A stretch of 64,000 nt of DNA, taken from positions 2,728,001-2,792,000 of the forward strand of contig NZ_CP113067.1 in assembly GCF_026625865.1 (NCBI RefSeq), written 5' to 3'. The DNA is from Microbacterium sp. SL75. GTDB lineage: Bacteria > Actinomycetota > Actinomycetes > Actinomycetales > Microbacteriaceae. Positions 1 through 8,951 of this stretch are shown here, one piece after another. Both the position numbers and the translations under genes were made by a program. Within the stretch, counting starts at the first letter, position 1; every line of letters begins with the position of its first letter. The notes beneath the pieces are model-generated. The model was not told the origin of the DNA and did no database searches. It was given only the letters and a program-made list of their open reading frames with translations.

Positions 1-2921
1 CGACGGCCTTGCGCGATCCCCTCGCCCTCGCCGTCGCGCGGGCGACCTCGGGCGCTCTCGCCCGGTCGGTGGCGTCGTTCGCGTTCCAGCTCGTCCGCGG
101 CGCCGAAGTCCGGCGGGGGGTCGAACCCCCGCAGCTTCTCACCGGCGGAGACGAAGACCAGATCATCCGCGATCTGCTCGAGGGCGATGCCCTCGACGAG
201 CTCGAGGGCGCGTCGCGTTGGCCCGCGTGGCTCGGGCCCGTCATTCGAGCGACCCGCGGTTTCCGGGGCGACCTCCGGGCGTTCCTCGCGGAGTGCACCG
301 ACCTGGGCATCGGCTCCGACGACCTGATCCAGCTGGCGCAGCGGTGGGAGCTGCCGGTCTGGGCCTCTCTCGCGTCGTTCGCCGACGAGTACCGGGCCGT
401 GCGCTCGGCGATGCGCGGCACGCACCGCGACGCGGCCGACCTCGCTCGCGAGGCCGTCGCCGTGCTCGACGAGGCCCGCGCGGATCGCGCGCTTCTGGGG
501 CGGTTCGCCACGTTGCGCTGCATCCTCGTCGACGACGCGCAAGAGCTCACCGCCGGCGGTATCGATCTGCTGCGCGCGTGTCGAGCCCTCGGCATCGGGG
601 TGGTCGCGTTCGGCGACCCCGACGTCGGGTCGGGAGCCTTCCGCGGAGCGACGCCCGAGAACTTCGCTCGCCTCGCCCGTGAGCTCGGTACCGTCGCCGC
701 TCTCGGAGAGCCCCACCGCGGGACACCGGAGCAGATCGACCTCGTCCGTCGCGTGGTGACGCGCATCGGTGCGGCCGGGATCGTCGCGCACCGACGTGCT
801 CCCTCGGGCGCCGCGCCGCAGGGCTCGGTCCGCACCTACCTGCTGCGGTCGCCGGCGGAGGAAGCCGACGCCATCGCCCGCCTGCTGCGCGAACGGCACG
901 TTCTCGAGGGCGTCCCGTGGGGCTCGTGCGCCGTGATCGCGCATGACTCGCGGCAGGTCGCGACCCTCGAAGCCGAGCTCGCCGCACGAGAGGTGCCCGC
1001 GCGCGCGAGCGGTCCCGGGCTGGCCCTGGGCGTGCAGCGGCCGGTCCGCGATCTCGTCGGACTGGTCGAGCTCGGCATGAAAGATCCCGACGAATGGGTC
1101 GCCGACGAGGTGGTCGACGCGCTGATCGGCACCTTCGGCGGCCTCGATCCGATCGAGCTGCGGCGCCTGCGCACGGCGCTCCGCCACGACGAGGTCGGTG
1201 CCGGGGGCGCGCGCACCGCGACCGAGCTGCTCGTCTCCGGCGTGCGTTTCCCACTCGAGCTCGAGGCCGTCGACACGCGCGAAGCACGCCGCGCCGCACG
1301 GCTGGGCGAGACCCTCGCCGCACTCCGCGCGCAGGCGCTGTCGCACGCGACCCCGCACGAACTGCTGTGGACCGCGTGGGAGCGCAGCGGCCTGTCGCGG
1401 ACCTGGCGCGAGGCGGTGCGCGGGCACGGGCCGATCGCCGAGCAGGCGGAGCGCGACCTCGACGCGATCGTCGCGCTGTTCCAGGCCGCGAAGCGGTTCA
1501 CCGAGCGTGAGCCCGACGGGGAGGCCTCTGTCTTCCTGCGCGCGGTGCTCGACAGCGACGTCGCCGAAGACCGCATCGAACTGCCCGCCGTGGTCGACAC
1601 GGTCCGCGTGCTGACCCCCGCGGCCGCCGCCGGTACGGCGTTCGACACCGTCATCGTCGCCGGGGTGCAGGACGGCGTCTGGCCCAACACCCGTCTGCGC
1701 GGCGGCCTGCTCGAAACGTGGCGACTTGTCGACGCGGTGCAGAACCCCGACCTCCCCGCCGCGGGCACGCTCGATCGCCGCCGTGCGGCGATGCACGATG
1801 AGCTACGCCTCTTCGTCCGCGCCCTCAGCAGGGCGGGGTCACTACTGGTGGTCACCGCGGTCGACGACGACGACACCGGTCCCAGCGTGCTGTTCGAGAT
1901 GCTCCCGACGCCCGAGCCGGCGGCATCCATTCCCGAGCATCCCCTGTCGCTTCGTGGTCTCGTGGCGCGGCATCGCCGCTCGCTCACCGCGCCGCGCGTC
2001 GCCGTTGCCGATCGCACCCACGCGGCCGGACAGTTGGCGCTGCTCGCCGCGGCGGGTGTCGCCGGCGCCGCGCCCGAGGAGTGGTACGGCGTGGCTGCTC
2101 CCACGTCGTCGGCGCCGTTGCGCGATCTGACGCGCGAAGACGTCCGCGTCTCGCCGTCGCGCCTGCACGCCCTCGAGGAGTGCGAGCTCGACTGGGTCAT
2201 CGCCGACCTCGGCGGCGACCGGGGCGGGACGACGGCGGGCATCGGCACCATCATCCATGCGGCGCTCGAGACGGCGGCATCGTCGTCTGAAGACGACCTC
2301 TGGGCGGTGGTCGACGAACGCTGGGGCGAGTTGGCGTTCGACGCGGTCTGGCGCGAGCGCGCCGAACGTACGCGAGCGCGCGAGCTCGTGCGGCGTCTGG
2401 CGGCCTATCTGCGCCGGTTCGATGATGCGGGCGGACGCCTGATCGGCGCCGAGCGGCACTTCGAGGTGCCGATCCCCATTCCCGATGCCGGCGAACACGG
2501 CGCCGTGCTGAGCGGCGACATCGACCGCGTCGAGGTGACGCCCTCGGGGGAGGTCGTGATCGTCGACCTCAAGACGGGTAAGAGCGAACCCCAGACGGAT
2601 GCCAAGGTCGCCGACAACCCGCAGCTCGCCGCGTACCAGTTGGCGTTCTCGTCCGGGGCGATCGAGCAGGTTGCCGGGTTGCCGTCGGGCGGTGCGAAAC
2701 TGCTCGTCCTGCGCCCCACCGCGGCGAAGAAGGACTACGCGGAGCCGACGCAAAAGCCGTTCGACGACGAACAGCGCGGCCAGTTCGTCGAACGCGTGCA
2801 GCGGGCGGTCGAGGTGATGCGCGGCACCAGTTTCGCCGCGCCGTACGAGGTGCACTGCCGGGACGAGTTCTCTTACGGGTTGTGCCGCATCCACACGGTG
2901 TCGGCGGTGAGCGCATCGTGA
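1..2921 (+). CDS. adnA: AdnA-type helicase-nuclease subunit, 5' end outside window
   Basis: This is the UvrD-like subunit that pairs with AdnB to resect double-strand breaks in actinobacteria. The reading frame is open to the left edge, and the first visible residues already correspond to the region after the Walker A motif, so the N-terminus and ATP-binding loop lie outside the window. A degenerate motif II (LVDDAQELT) and a GDPD...GAFRG motif lie in the first quarter. The C-terminus is a RecB-like nuclease with GDIDRVE, IVDLKTGK and QLAAYQLAF. Cysteines before it (LEECELDW) and after it (HCRDEFSYGLC) could hold an Fe-S cluster, as known for this family. The stop overlaps the adnB start by four bases (GTGA), so the two are probably translationally coupled. 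The order adnA-adnB matches mycobacteria. Confidence 0.9.
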   Translation, partial: TALRDPLALAVARATSGALARSVASFAFQLVRGAEVRRGVEPPQLLTGGDEDQIIRDLLEGDALDELEGASRWPAWLGPVIRATRGFRGDLRAFLAECTDLGIGSDDLIQLAQRWELPVWASLASFADEYRAVRSAMRGTHRDAADLAREAVAVLDEARADRALLGRFATLRCILVDDAQELTAGGIDLLRACRALGIGVVAFGDPDVGSGAFRGATPENFARLARELGTVAALGEPHRGTPEQIDLVRRVVTRIGAAGIVAHRRAPSGAAPQGSVRTYLLRSPAEEADAIARLLRERHVLEGVPWGSCAVIAHDSRQVATLEAELAAREVPARASGPGLALGVQRPVRDLVGLVELGMKDPDEWVADEVVDALIGTFGGLDPIELRRLRTALRHDEVGAGGARTATELLVSGVRFPLELEAVDTREARRAARLGETLAALRAQALSHATPHELLWTAWERSGLSRTWREAVRGHGPIAEQAERDLDAIVALFQAAKRFTEREPDGEASVFLRAVLDSDVAEDRIELPAVVDTVRVLTPAAAAGTAFDTVIVAGVQDGVWPNTRLRGGLLETWRLVDAVQNPDLPAAGTLDRRRAAMHDELRLFVRALSRAGSLLVVTAVDDDDTGPSVLFEMLPTPEPAASIPEHPLSLRGLVARHRRSLTAPRVAVADRTHAAGQLALLAAAGVAGAAPEEWYGVAAPTSSAPLRDLTREDVRVSPSRLHALEECELDWVIADLGGDRGGTTAGIGTIIHAALETAASSSEDDLWAVVDERWGELAFDAVWRERAERTRARELVRRLAAYLRRFDDAGGRLIGAERHFEVPIPIPDAGEHGAVLSGDIDRVEVTPSGEVVIVDLKTGKSEPQTDAKVADNPQLAAYQLAFSSGAIEQVAGLPSGGAKLLVLRPTAAKKDYAEPTQKPFDDEQRGQFVERVQRAVEVMRGTSFAAPYEVHCRDEFSYGLCRIHTVSAVSAS

Positions 2922-5900
2922 CCGTCGTGCTTTCCGCGGCAACCATCGCCGCCGCCCTCGGACAGTTCCCGCCCACGATCGAGCAGACCGCGGTGATCGA
3001 AGCGCCTCTCGCGCCCGCCCTCGTCGTCGCCGGTGCGGGTAGCGGCAAGACCGAGACCATGGCCGGTCGCGTGGTCTGGCTCGTCGCGAACGGACTGGTC
3101 CGTCGCGACGAGGTACTCGGGCTGACCTTCACCCGAAAGGCCGCGGGCGAGCTCGCCGAGCGCATCCAGCGGCGGTTGCAGCGTCTGTCGGAGTTCGAGA
3201 CGCGCGGACTGCTGGGTGCTCTTCCGGCGCTGCACGAGGCGGGTCGCCTGTCGGTGTTCGCCGAACTCGCACGGGTCGAAGGGGCGCGCGCAGATGCCGC
3301 CCGTCTCGAGGTTCTCGACGCCCTCGCCGCCGAGGTCGGCGCGGACGACCCCGGCCTCGACGACGGCGACCAGCTGTTGCACCGGCCCACCGTGTCGACC
3401 TACAACAGCTTCGCCGACTCGATCGTGCGTGAGCACGGCCTGCGCATCGGCCGCGACTCCGAGGCTGCCGTGCTCTCGGAGTCCGCGGCCTGGCTGCTCA
3501 TGCGCCGGGTCGTGTTCACCTCCGATGACCCGCGCCTGGAGGAACGGCAGGAGTCGCCTCGCACACTCATCGACGCGGCTCTGCGCATTGCTCGCGACGG
3601 CGTCGACAATCTCGTCGACCTCGACGAGCTCGCCGCGTTCCCCGACGAGTTCGCTCGTATCGTCGAGCGTCCGTCGACCTCGGCACGCGTCACCGTCTAC
3701 AAAGAGGTGGCCGACGCCGCGTCGCGTGTGTCGGCTCTGTCGTTGCTCGCGCGCCTCGCCGCCGACTACGACCGTGAGAAGGCGCGCCTGGGCGTCATGG
3801 ACTTCGCCGACCAGGTGGCGGGGGCCTTGCGCATCGCGCAGGAGCATCCCGCGGTCGTCGAGGAGCTGAGAGCGCGCTACCGTGTGGTCCTGCTCGATGA
3901 GTACCAGGACACGTCGGTCGTCCAGACCGACCTGTTGGCCACCCTGTTCGGGGGTACCGGTGTCATGGCGGTCGGCGACCCGCACCAGGCGATCTACGCG
4001 TGGCGCGGAGCGAGCGCGGGAAACCTCGGCGGCTTCCCCGATGCCTTCGCTCCGGAGGGCGGATGCCAGCGCTTCGCGCTGCTCACCAGTTGGCGCAACA
4101 GCGCCCGTGTGCTCGACGTCGCCAATGCCGTGCTCGCGCCCCTCGCCCACCGGGCGGCCGTGGCCGTTGAAGAGCTGCGGTCGCGTCCCGGCGCGCCCGA
4201 GGGTGTGGTCGAGATCGCCTTCGAGAACGATCTCGACGCCGAGGCCGACCGCGTCGCGTCGTGGTTCGTCGGCGTCCGTGCGGCGCGCGCCGCCGAGGGG
4301 CGCGGGACGACCGGCGCCGTGCTCTTCCGCAGCAAGAAGCACATGGTGCGCTTCGGTGATGCGCTCGGGCGGCGTGGCATCCCTCACCGCATCCTCGGGC
4401 TCGGCGGCCTGCTGACGACCCCGGAGGTCGTCGACGTGGTGTCGGTGCTGCGGGTCATCAGCGACCCCGAGGCGGGGTCGGCTCTGATCCGTCTGCTCTC
4501 CGGACCGCGGTGGGCGGTGGGGTTGGCCGATCTGCGCGCCCTCGCTCAAGTCGCGAGGCGGCTAGCGACACACGACGTCGCCCTGCAACCGCTCGCCCCC
4601 GAGGTCGTGGACCGCCTGCGCTCGACGCCGGGGGCCGATCGCGCGTCGCTGGTCGACGCTCTCGATTTCGTCACCCGCCAGACCGACGGCCACGGGTGGC
4701 TGACCGACATCACTCCCGAAGGCCGTGCGCGCCTCCGGGAAGCCGGTGCGGTGTTCGCAGCCCTCCGCAGGAGCGTCGGTGCCCCGATCCCCGAGCTCAT
4801 CCGCCTCATCGAGGCGGAGCTGCGTCTCGACATCGAACTCGCCGCGAACGAGGCACGCGGACCTGCCCGTATCGCCTCGGCGCAGTTGCGCGCTTTCGTC
4901 GACGAGATCCGCGGGTTCCTGGCGGCGGACGAGTCCGGCTCCGTCTCGAGCCTGTTGGCGTGGCTCGATCACGCCGAGCAGGCCGACGAGTTCGCGCCGC
5001 GTACCGAGCCGCCCGAGGACGACGTCGTCCAGCTCCTCACGATCCACGGTTCGAAGGGCCTGGAGTGGGATGCCGTGGCCGTCGTGCGCCTCGTGACCGA
5101 CGAATTGCCCTCGCTTCCGCGTGACACGAAGGGGTGGCTGGGTTTTGGCATCCTCCCCTCGCAGTTCCGAGGCGATTCTGCGTGGCTTCCGGTGTTCGGA
5201 TGGCGCGGGGCCCAGACGCAGCAAGAGCTGAAGGCGGCGATCGACGCGTTCGTCGCCGACAACCGAGCCCGCCAGCTCGAAGAGGACCGACGCCTCGCCT
5301 ACGTGGCGTTCACCCGAGCCCGCGACCACCTCATGCTCTCGGGCTCGAGTTGGTCGGGCACGAAGCGCCCTCGCCGGCCCAGCGTCTTCCTCGACGAGGC
5401 CGCTGAGGCGCTCGGGGCGGAGCTGTTCATCGACGAGGCGGGAGACGACCCCTACGACGGTGAGCGACGCCTGCTGCACTGGCCGCTCGACCCGCTCGGG
5501 GCCCGACGCACGGCGATCTCGGCCGCGGTCGGGGCCGTCACCGCTGCGCGCGCGGCGACGCCGGTCGACGCCGATGACGACCTCGAGCTGCTGCTCGCGG
5601 AGCGTGCCGAGCGGCTCCGGCCCGTGCATACGCCGGCTCCGACGCGTATCCCAGCCTCTCGTTTCAAGGATTTCGTCGACGACTACGGACGCGCGGTCGA
5701 GGATCTTCGCCGGCCCATGCCGGAGCGCCCCTATCGGCAGACGCGCCTCGGAACGCTCTTCCACGCCTGGGTCGAGCAGCGCTCCGGGCTGGTCGGAGCG
5801 GGTGTCGGGCTCGACGACGACGGTCTGTGGGGCGATGACGAAGCGGGAGCGTCCGCAGCTGATGCCGTCGAACTGCAGCGGTTGCGGGAATGCTTCGAAC

Positions 5901-6205
5901 GCTCGGAGTGGGCCGCACTGCGGCCTCTCGAGGTCGAGACCGAGATCGACTTCGTCACGACGCGCCTCGACGGGCGCGAGCACGTCGTCATCTGCAAGCT
6001 GGATGCCGTGTACCGCCGCGGCGAGCGGTACGAGATCGTCGACTGGAAGACGGGGCGCCCACCCGCCAGCGAGTCCGAGCGTCGTTCGCGCATGCTGCAG
6101 CTCGAGCTCTATCGCGAGGCCTATCACGCCAAGCACGGTATCGACCTCGACCTGATCGACGTCGCCCTCTTTTACGTCGGCGATGAGCTGGTGCTGCGGG
6201 GGTGA
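2918..6205 (+). CDS. adnB: AdnB-type ATP-dependent helicase-nuclease subunit
   Basis: This 1095-residue protein is the lead motor and second nuclease of the AdnAB resection complex. Visible helicase motifs are Walker A AGAGSGKT (residues 38-45), LLDEYQDTS, GDPHQAIYAWRG, the TIHGSKGLEWD motif and AYVAFTRARDHL. The C-terminal nuclease shows CKLDAV, IVDWKTGR and LQLELYREAY. The length is close to that of mycobacterial AdnB. I chose GTG at 2918 because it overlaps the adnA stop as GTGA and gives the family N-terminus (ALGQFPPTIEQ). A start at 2882 would add an unrelated twelve-residue leader. AdnAB replaces RecBCD or AddAB in this lineage. Confidence 0.93.
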   Translation: MTVVLSAATIAAALGQFPPTIEQTAVIEAPLAPALVVAGAGSGKTETMAGRVVWLVANGLVRRDEVLGLTFTRKAAGELAERIQRRLQRLSEFETRGLLGALPALHEAGRLSVFAELARVEGARADAARLEVLDALAAEVGADDPGLDDGDQLLHRPTVSTYNSFADSIVREHGLRIGRDSEAAVLSESAAWLLMRRVVFTSDDPRLEERQESPRTLIDAALRIARDGVDNLVDLDELAAFPDEFARIVERPSTSARVTVYKEVADAASRVSALSLLARLAADYDREKARLGVMDFADQVAGALRIAQEHPAVVEELRARYRVVLLDEYQDTSVVQTDLLATLFGGTGVMAVGDPHQAIYAWRGASAGNLGGFPDAFAPEGGCQRFALLTSWRNSARVLDVANAVLAPLAHRAAVAVEELRSRPGAPEGVVEIAFENDLDAEADRVASWFVGVRAARAAEGRGTTGAVLFRSKKHMVRFGDALGRRGIPHRILGLGGLLTTPEVVDVVSVLRVISDPEAGSALIRLLSGPRWAVGLADLRALAQVARRLATHDVALQPLAPEVVDRLRSTPGADRASLVDALDFVTRQTDGHGWLTDITPEGRARLREAGAVFAALRRSVGAPIPELIRLIEAELRLDIELAANEARGPARIASAQLRAFVDEIRGFLAADESGSVSSLLAWLDHAEQADEFAPRTEPPEDDVVQLLTIHGSKGLEWDAVAVVRLVTDELPSLPRDTKGWLGFGILPSQFRGDSAWLPVFGWRGAQTQQELKAAIDAFVADNRARQLEEDRRLAYVAFTRARDHLMLSGSSWSGTKRPRRPSVFLDEAAEALGAELFIDEAGDDPYDGERRLLHWPLDPLGARRTAISAAVGAVTAARAATPVDADDDLELLLAERAERLRPVHTPAPTRIPASRFKDFVDDYGRAVEDLRRPMPERPYRQTRLGTLFHAWVEQRSGLVGAGVGLDDDGLWGDDEAGASAADAVELQRLRECFERSEWAALRPLEVETEIDFVTTRLDGREHVVICKLDAVYRRGERYEIVDWKTGRPPASESERRSRMLQLELYREAYHAKHGIDLDLIDVALFYVGDELVLRG

Positions 6206-6302
6206 GGGCGCGGGCCGTCCAGACCGGGAAACGTACGCGTGAGAGGTTTCGGGCAGCGACGCGCAAGACCGCTGCTCGGATCTGCCGACTCGGTCACAGC
6301 CC

Positions 6303-6314
6303 GGTCACGTGACC
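6303..6314. repeat. 12-bp perfect palindrome between convergent genes
   Basis: GGTCACGTGACC lies in the 233-base gap between the convergent ends of adnB and the phosphotransferase-like gene. Further copies of the half-site CGGTCAC lie nearby. No gene or clear T-tailed terminator is visible in the gap. It could be a protein-binding site or chance in GC-rich DNA. Confidence 0.3.
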
Positions 6315-6438
6315 CGGTCGCACCCCGCGCGGCTCGAGGCACGATGTGCCGGTTGAGGCGCGAGAAAGAGCCGCCCCCGGCCACCGTCGCGAACCAGGTC
6401 GACGGCGACGAGCGGCGACAGCAGAGCGACGACGCCCG

Positions 6439-7932
6439 TCAGGCCCCGTCGCCGGAGACGCCCCAGCGGCGCAGCGCGGCGCGGCTCGCGCGAGCGGCGT
6501 CTTCTTCATCGTCGGTGTGCGCGGCGCCGGAATCGCGCGAGGCGTCGGACGCCGTTGCGTCCGTACCCGGTGCGCCCTCTTCGCGGACGGCGGGCTCGGC
6601 GGGGTCTGTCGACACGGCAGAGCGTGACCACAGCGAGGTCGCGTCGGTGTCGCCGCTCAGCGCGGGAGCCTGGCCACGGTCGTTCCGGGTCTCGGGAGTC
6701 TTGTCCTCCCACCCGTCGAGGTCGAGGGGCTCGGTCTCGCCGGGCTCGACGCTGTCGGGGACGGGCAGCCGGTCGACGTGGATCGCGCCGCTGTCGGCAT
6801 CCGACTCTTTCGCGTTCGCGAGCGCTTCGGCGAGCGCCTCAGCGGCGGTGGCGCGATCGCGCTCCGCCGACAGGTACAGCGACAACGCTTCGGGGTCGTA
6901 GGCGTCGGTCTGCATCGAGGTGTCGACGGCGGCCGGGGCGGAGACCGGGGGAACGCTCTCGACGAGGGCCATCGCGTCGTCGATGTCGCTTCGCGAGTCG
7001 GGCACGATGTGGTCGCCGCGCACGCCGTCGGCCAGGGCATCGAGCAACGCGACGGCGTCGGCGACGACGTCGGTCTCGCCGGCGTCGTGTCCGTGCACGA
7101 GCCAGCGCGCGAATTCGAGCTCCGCGTAGAACCGCGCGCGTTCGCGCAGCAGGGGGTCGGGGGAGCGATCGCCGGCCGCGGCGTATCCGGCGTGGACGTC
7201 GTCGGCGGCGAGGGGAGCGGATGCCAACCAGCGCAGGTCGACGGCCGGATCGCCGACGCTGAGGCCGGCCCAGTCCAGGATGCCGACCACGTGGGGGATC
7301 TCGTCCTCATCGTCGGCGAGGAGGATGGACGAGCTCGTCGCGCCGCCCAGGACGACCGCCGACTCGAAGCGCCACAGCTCGTCGACGTCGAGGGCGCGGC
7401 GCCACCGCAGCATGAGGTCGTCGCTGACGCGACCGGTGGCGTCAGCGCGGTCGAGGAGTCGTTTGACGTCGTCCCGCACCTGCTCGGGAGAGCGCACGGG
7501 CAATCCGTCGGTGCGGACGATCGACACGGGGAGCGCGTGGACTGCGGCCAGCGCCCCGCCGATCGCCGGCGCGTACCCGGGGCCCTTGGGGAGGTGCGCC
7601 GGGTCGATGCGGTATCCGTCGATGCGATCGACGATGAGGACACGCTGCGTTCCGGAACCGCTCTCGCCGATCACCTCGGGCACGGCGAAGGGGAGGAGGG
7701 CGCGAACGCCCGCCGTCAGAGCGTGCAGCGCTCGTGACTCCGCGGCGAGGTCGGGAGCGCCTTCTTCGCCGGCGGGCATGCGGATGACGACCTCGCGCCC
7801 GTCGGCGGTGCGGGCCAGCGCGGCATCGAAACGGCCGGCGGCGTTCTCGGTCAGAGCGCTGACGTTCGAGAAGGCTGCGCCGGGCAGGGCCGTCGTCGCC
7901 GACGCGGCTAAAATGAGGGGCGAGCGTGCCAT
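6439..7932 (-). CDS. phosphotransferase-fold protein with degenerate active site
   Basis: This 497-residue protein resembles the macrolide/aminoglycoside phosphotransferase fold over its first 300 residues (GILDWAGLSVGDPAVDLRWL at 217-236). The catalytic HGD..H..N motif is replaced by LGG..S..S: His to Leu195, the catalytic Asp to Gly197 and the metal-binding Asn to Ser202. The usual ATP-anchoring Lys is Arg51. Only the Asp of ILDW (D220) remains. It is therefore probably not a working kinase. The last 200 residues are acidic, low-complexity and rich in Asp, Glu, Ala and Ser. I chose ATG 7932 because TACCCT lies six bases upstream, a leaderless -10, and the N-terminus MARSPL is usual for these proteins. 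A GTG at 7962 is the alternative. It is divergent from nudC. Confidence 0.72.
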   Translation of the reverse strand: MARSPLILAASATTALPGAAFSNVSALTENAAGRFDAALARTADGREVVIRMPAGEEGAPDLAAESRALHALTAGVRALLPFAVPEVIGESGSGTQRVLIVDRIDGYRIDPAHLPKGPGYAPAIGGALAAVHALPVSIVRTDGLPVRSPEQVRDDVKRLLDRADATGRVSDDLMLRWRRALDVDELWRFESAVVLGGATSSSILLADDEDEIPHVVGILDWAGLSVGDPAVDLRWLASAPLAADDVHAGYAAAGDRSPDPLLRERARFYAELEFARWLVHGHDAGETDVVADAVALLDALADGVRGDHIVPDSRSDIDDAMALVESVPPVSAPAAVDTSMQTDAYDPEALSLYLSAERDRATAAEALAEALANAKESDADSGAIHVDRLPVPDSVEPGETEPLDLDGWEDKTPETRNDRGQAPALSGDTDATSLWSRSAVSTDPAEPAVREEGAPGTDATASDASRDSGAAHTDDEEDAARASRAALRRWGVSGDGA

Positions 7933-7938
7933 GCCCCC

Positions 7939-7944
7939 AGGGTA
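7939..7944 (-). promoter_or_regulatory. candidate leaderless -10 (TACCCT) of phosphotransferase-like gene
   Basis: On the minus strand TACCCT is followed by six bases and then the ATG at 7932. The same TANNNT-N6-start layout recurs before five other genes in this window, which supports both the promoter and the start choice. No -35 is obvious. Confidence 0.5.
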
Positions 7945-8039
7945 GGTCGGGCCTTCCTTCACCGGCCCGCGCCACGCCCTTCACCGAGCAGGTCGGTCTG
8001 GCGACCGCCCACCCGTGCCCGCCGTCAGAGAGGTGTTCG

Positions 8040-8951
8040 ATGCCGCGTCCCGCGTCTTCGCCGTCCGAGGTCCCGTTGACCGTCGACCGCGCGGGCGGTG
8101 AGCGCGACGACGAGACCCTGCTCGAGCGCGTCCTGTCTGAACCGAGCACCCTGGTCCTCGCCATCCGTCGCGATGCGGCGCCGCTGCGCGACGGACACTT
8201 GGTCTTGGGCTCGCAGGCGCGGATCGGGAGAGAGCACGTCCAGGAGTGGGCGTTTCTCGGCCGCACTCCCGATCACACCGCGGTCGTCCTCGCGGCCCTG
8301 ACCGCCGGCGCCCCCGACGACCTCGTTCCGGATGCCGAGTGGGCACCCCTCCGCGCGGCCGGAGGCGACCTGCCCGACGGTGAAGCCGAACTGCTCACCA
8401 CCGCCGTCGCTCTGGCGGGGTGGCTGCGCGATGCCGCGTTCTGCCCGGCGTGCGGCTCGGCGACAGAGCTGCGCCACGCCGGCTGGTCGCGGCACTGTCC
8501 TGTCTGCGGGCGTGAGCACTTCCCGCGCACCGATCCGGCGGTGATCGTGCTGGTGACCTCGGCGACCGGTGACGATCGGATCCTTCTCGGCGCGAACGCC
8601 GCCTGGGGAGGTGACCGGTACTCCTGCTTCGCCGGGTTCGCCGAGGCGGGGGAGTCGCTCGAGGATGCGGTCACCCGCGAGGTCGGCGAGGAAGCCGGTG
8701 TTCGTCTCCGCGACATCGCGTACCGCGGTTCGCAGGCCTGGCCGTACCCCCGTTCGCTCATGCTGGGCTTTCGAGCGGTCGTCGTCGACGACGCTGAAGC
8801 GGAAGCCGACGGTGAGGAGATCGTCGAGGTCCGCTGGTTCGACCGCGAAGAGATCGGCGCCGCCCTTCGCGGCGAGGGCACGGCGATGCTCCCGGGCCCG
8901 GCATCCATCGCTCGTCGCTTGATCGACGACTGGTACCGGGGCGTCGCATGA
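8040..8951 (+). CDS. nudC: NAD+/NADH pyrophosphatase (Nudix, NudC type)
   Basis: This 303-residue hydrolase cleaves NADH or NAD+ to the nicotinamide mononucleotide and AMP, and NudC enzymes also remove NAD caps from RNA. A zinc ribbon is formed by C135, C138, C153 and C156 (CPAC and CPVC). It is followed by the Nudix box GFAEAGES...REVGEEAGV. The family-specific SQxWPxPxS motif appears as SQAWPYPRS. ATG 8040 is preceded by an AGAGAGG ribosome site, whereas upstream in-frame codons would give an unrelated leader. The stop overlaps the next start by four bases (ATGA), suggesting coupling with the UvrD2-like helicase. Confidence 0.93.
   Translation: MPRPASSPSEVPLTVDRAGGERDDETLLERVLSEPSTLVLAIRRDAAPLRDGHLVLGSQARIGREHVQEWAFLGRTPDHTAVVLAALTAGAPDDLVPDAEWAPLRAAGGDLPDGEAELLTTAVALAGWLRDAAFCPACGSATELRHAGWSRHCPVCGREHFPRTDPAVIVLVTSATGDDRILLGANAAWGGDRYSCFAGFAEAGESLEDAVTREVGEEAGVRLRDIAYRGSQAWPYPRSLMLGFRAVVVDDAEAEADGEEIVEVRWFDREEIGAALRGEGTAMLPGPASIARRLIDDWYRGVA

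Noticed and set aside
2873..4549. Long minus-strand frame opposite adnB
   Set aside because: It has no recognisable domain and overlaps the Walker A region of adnB on the other strand.
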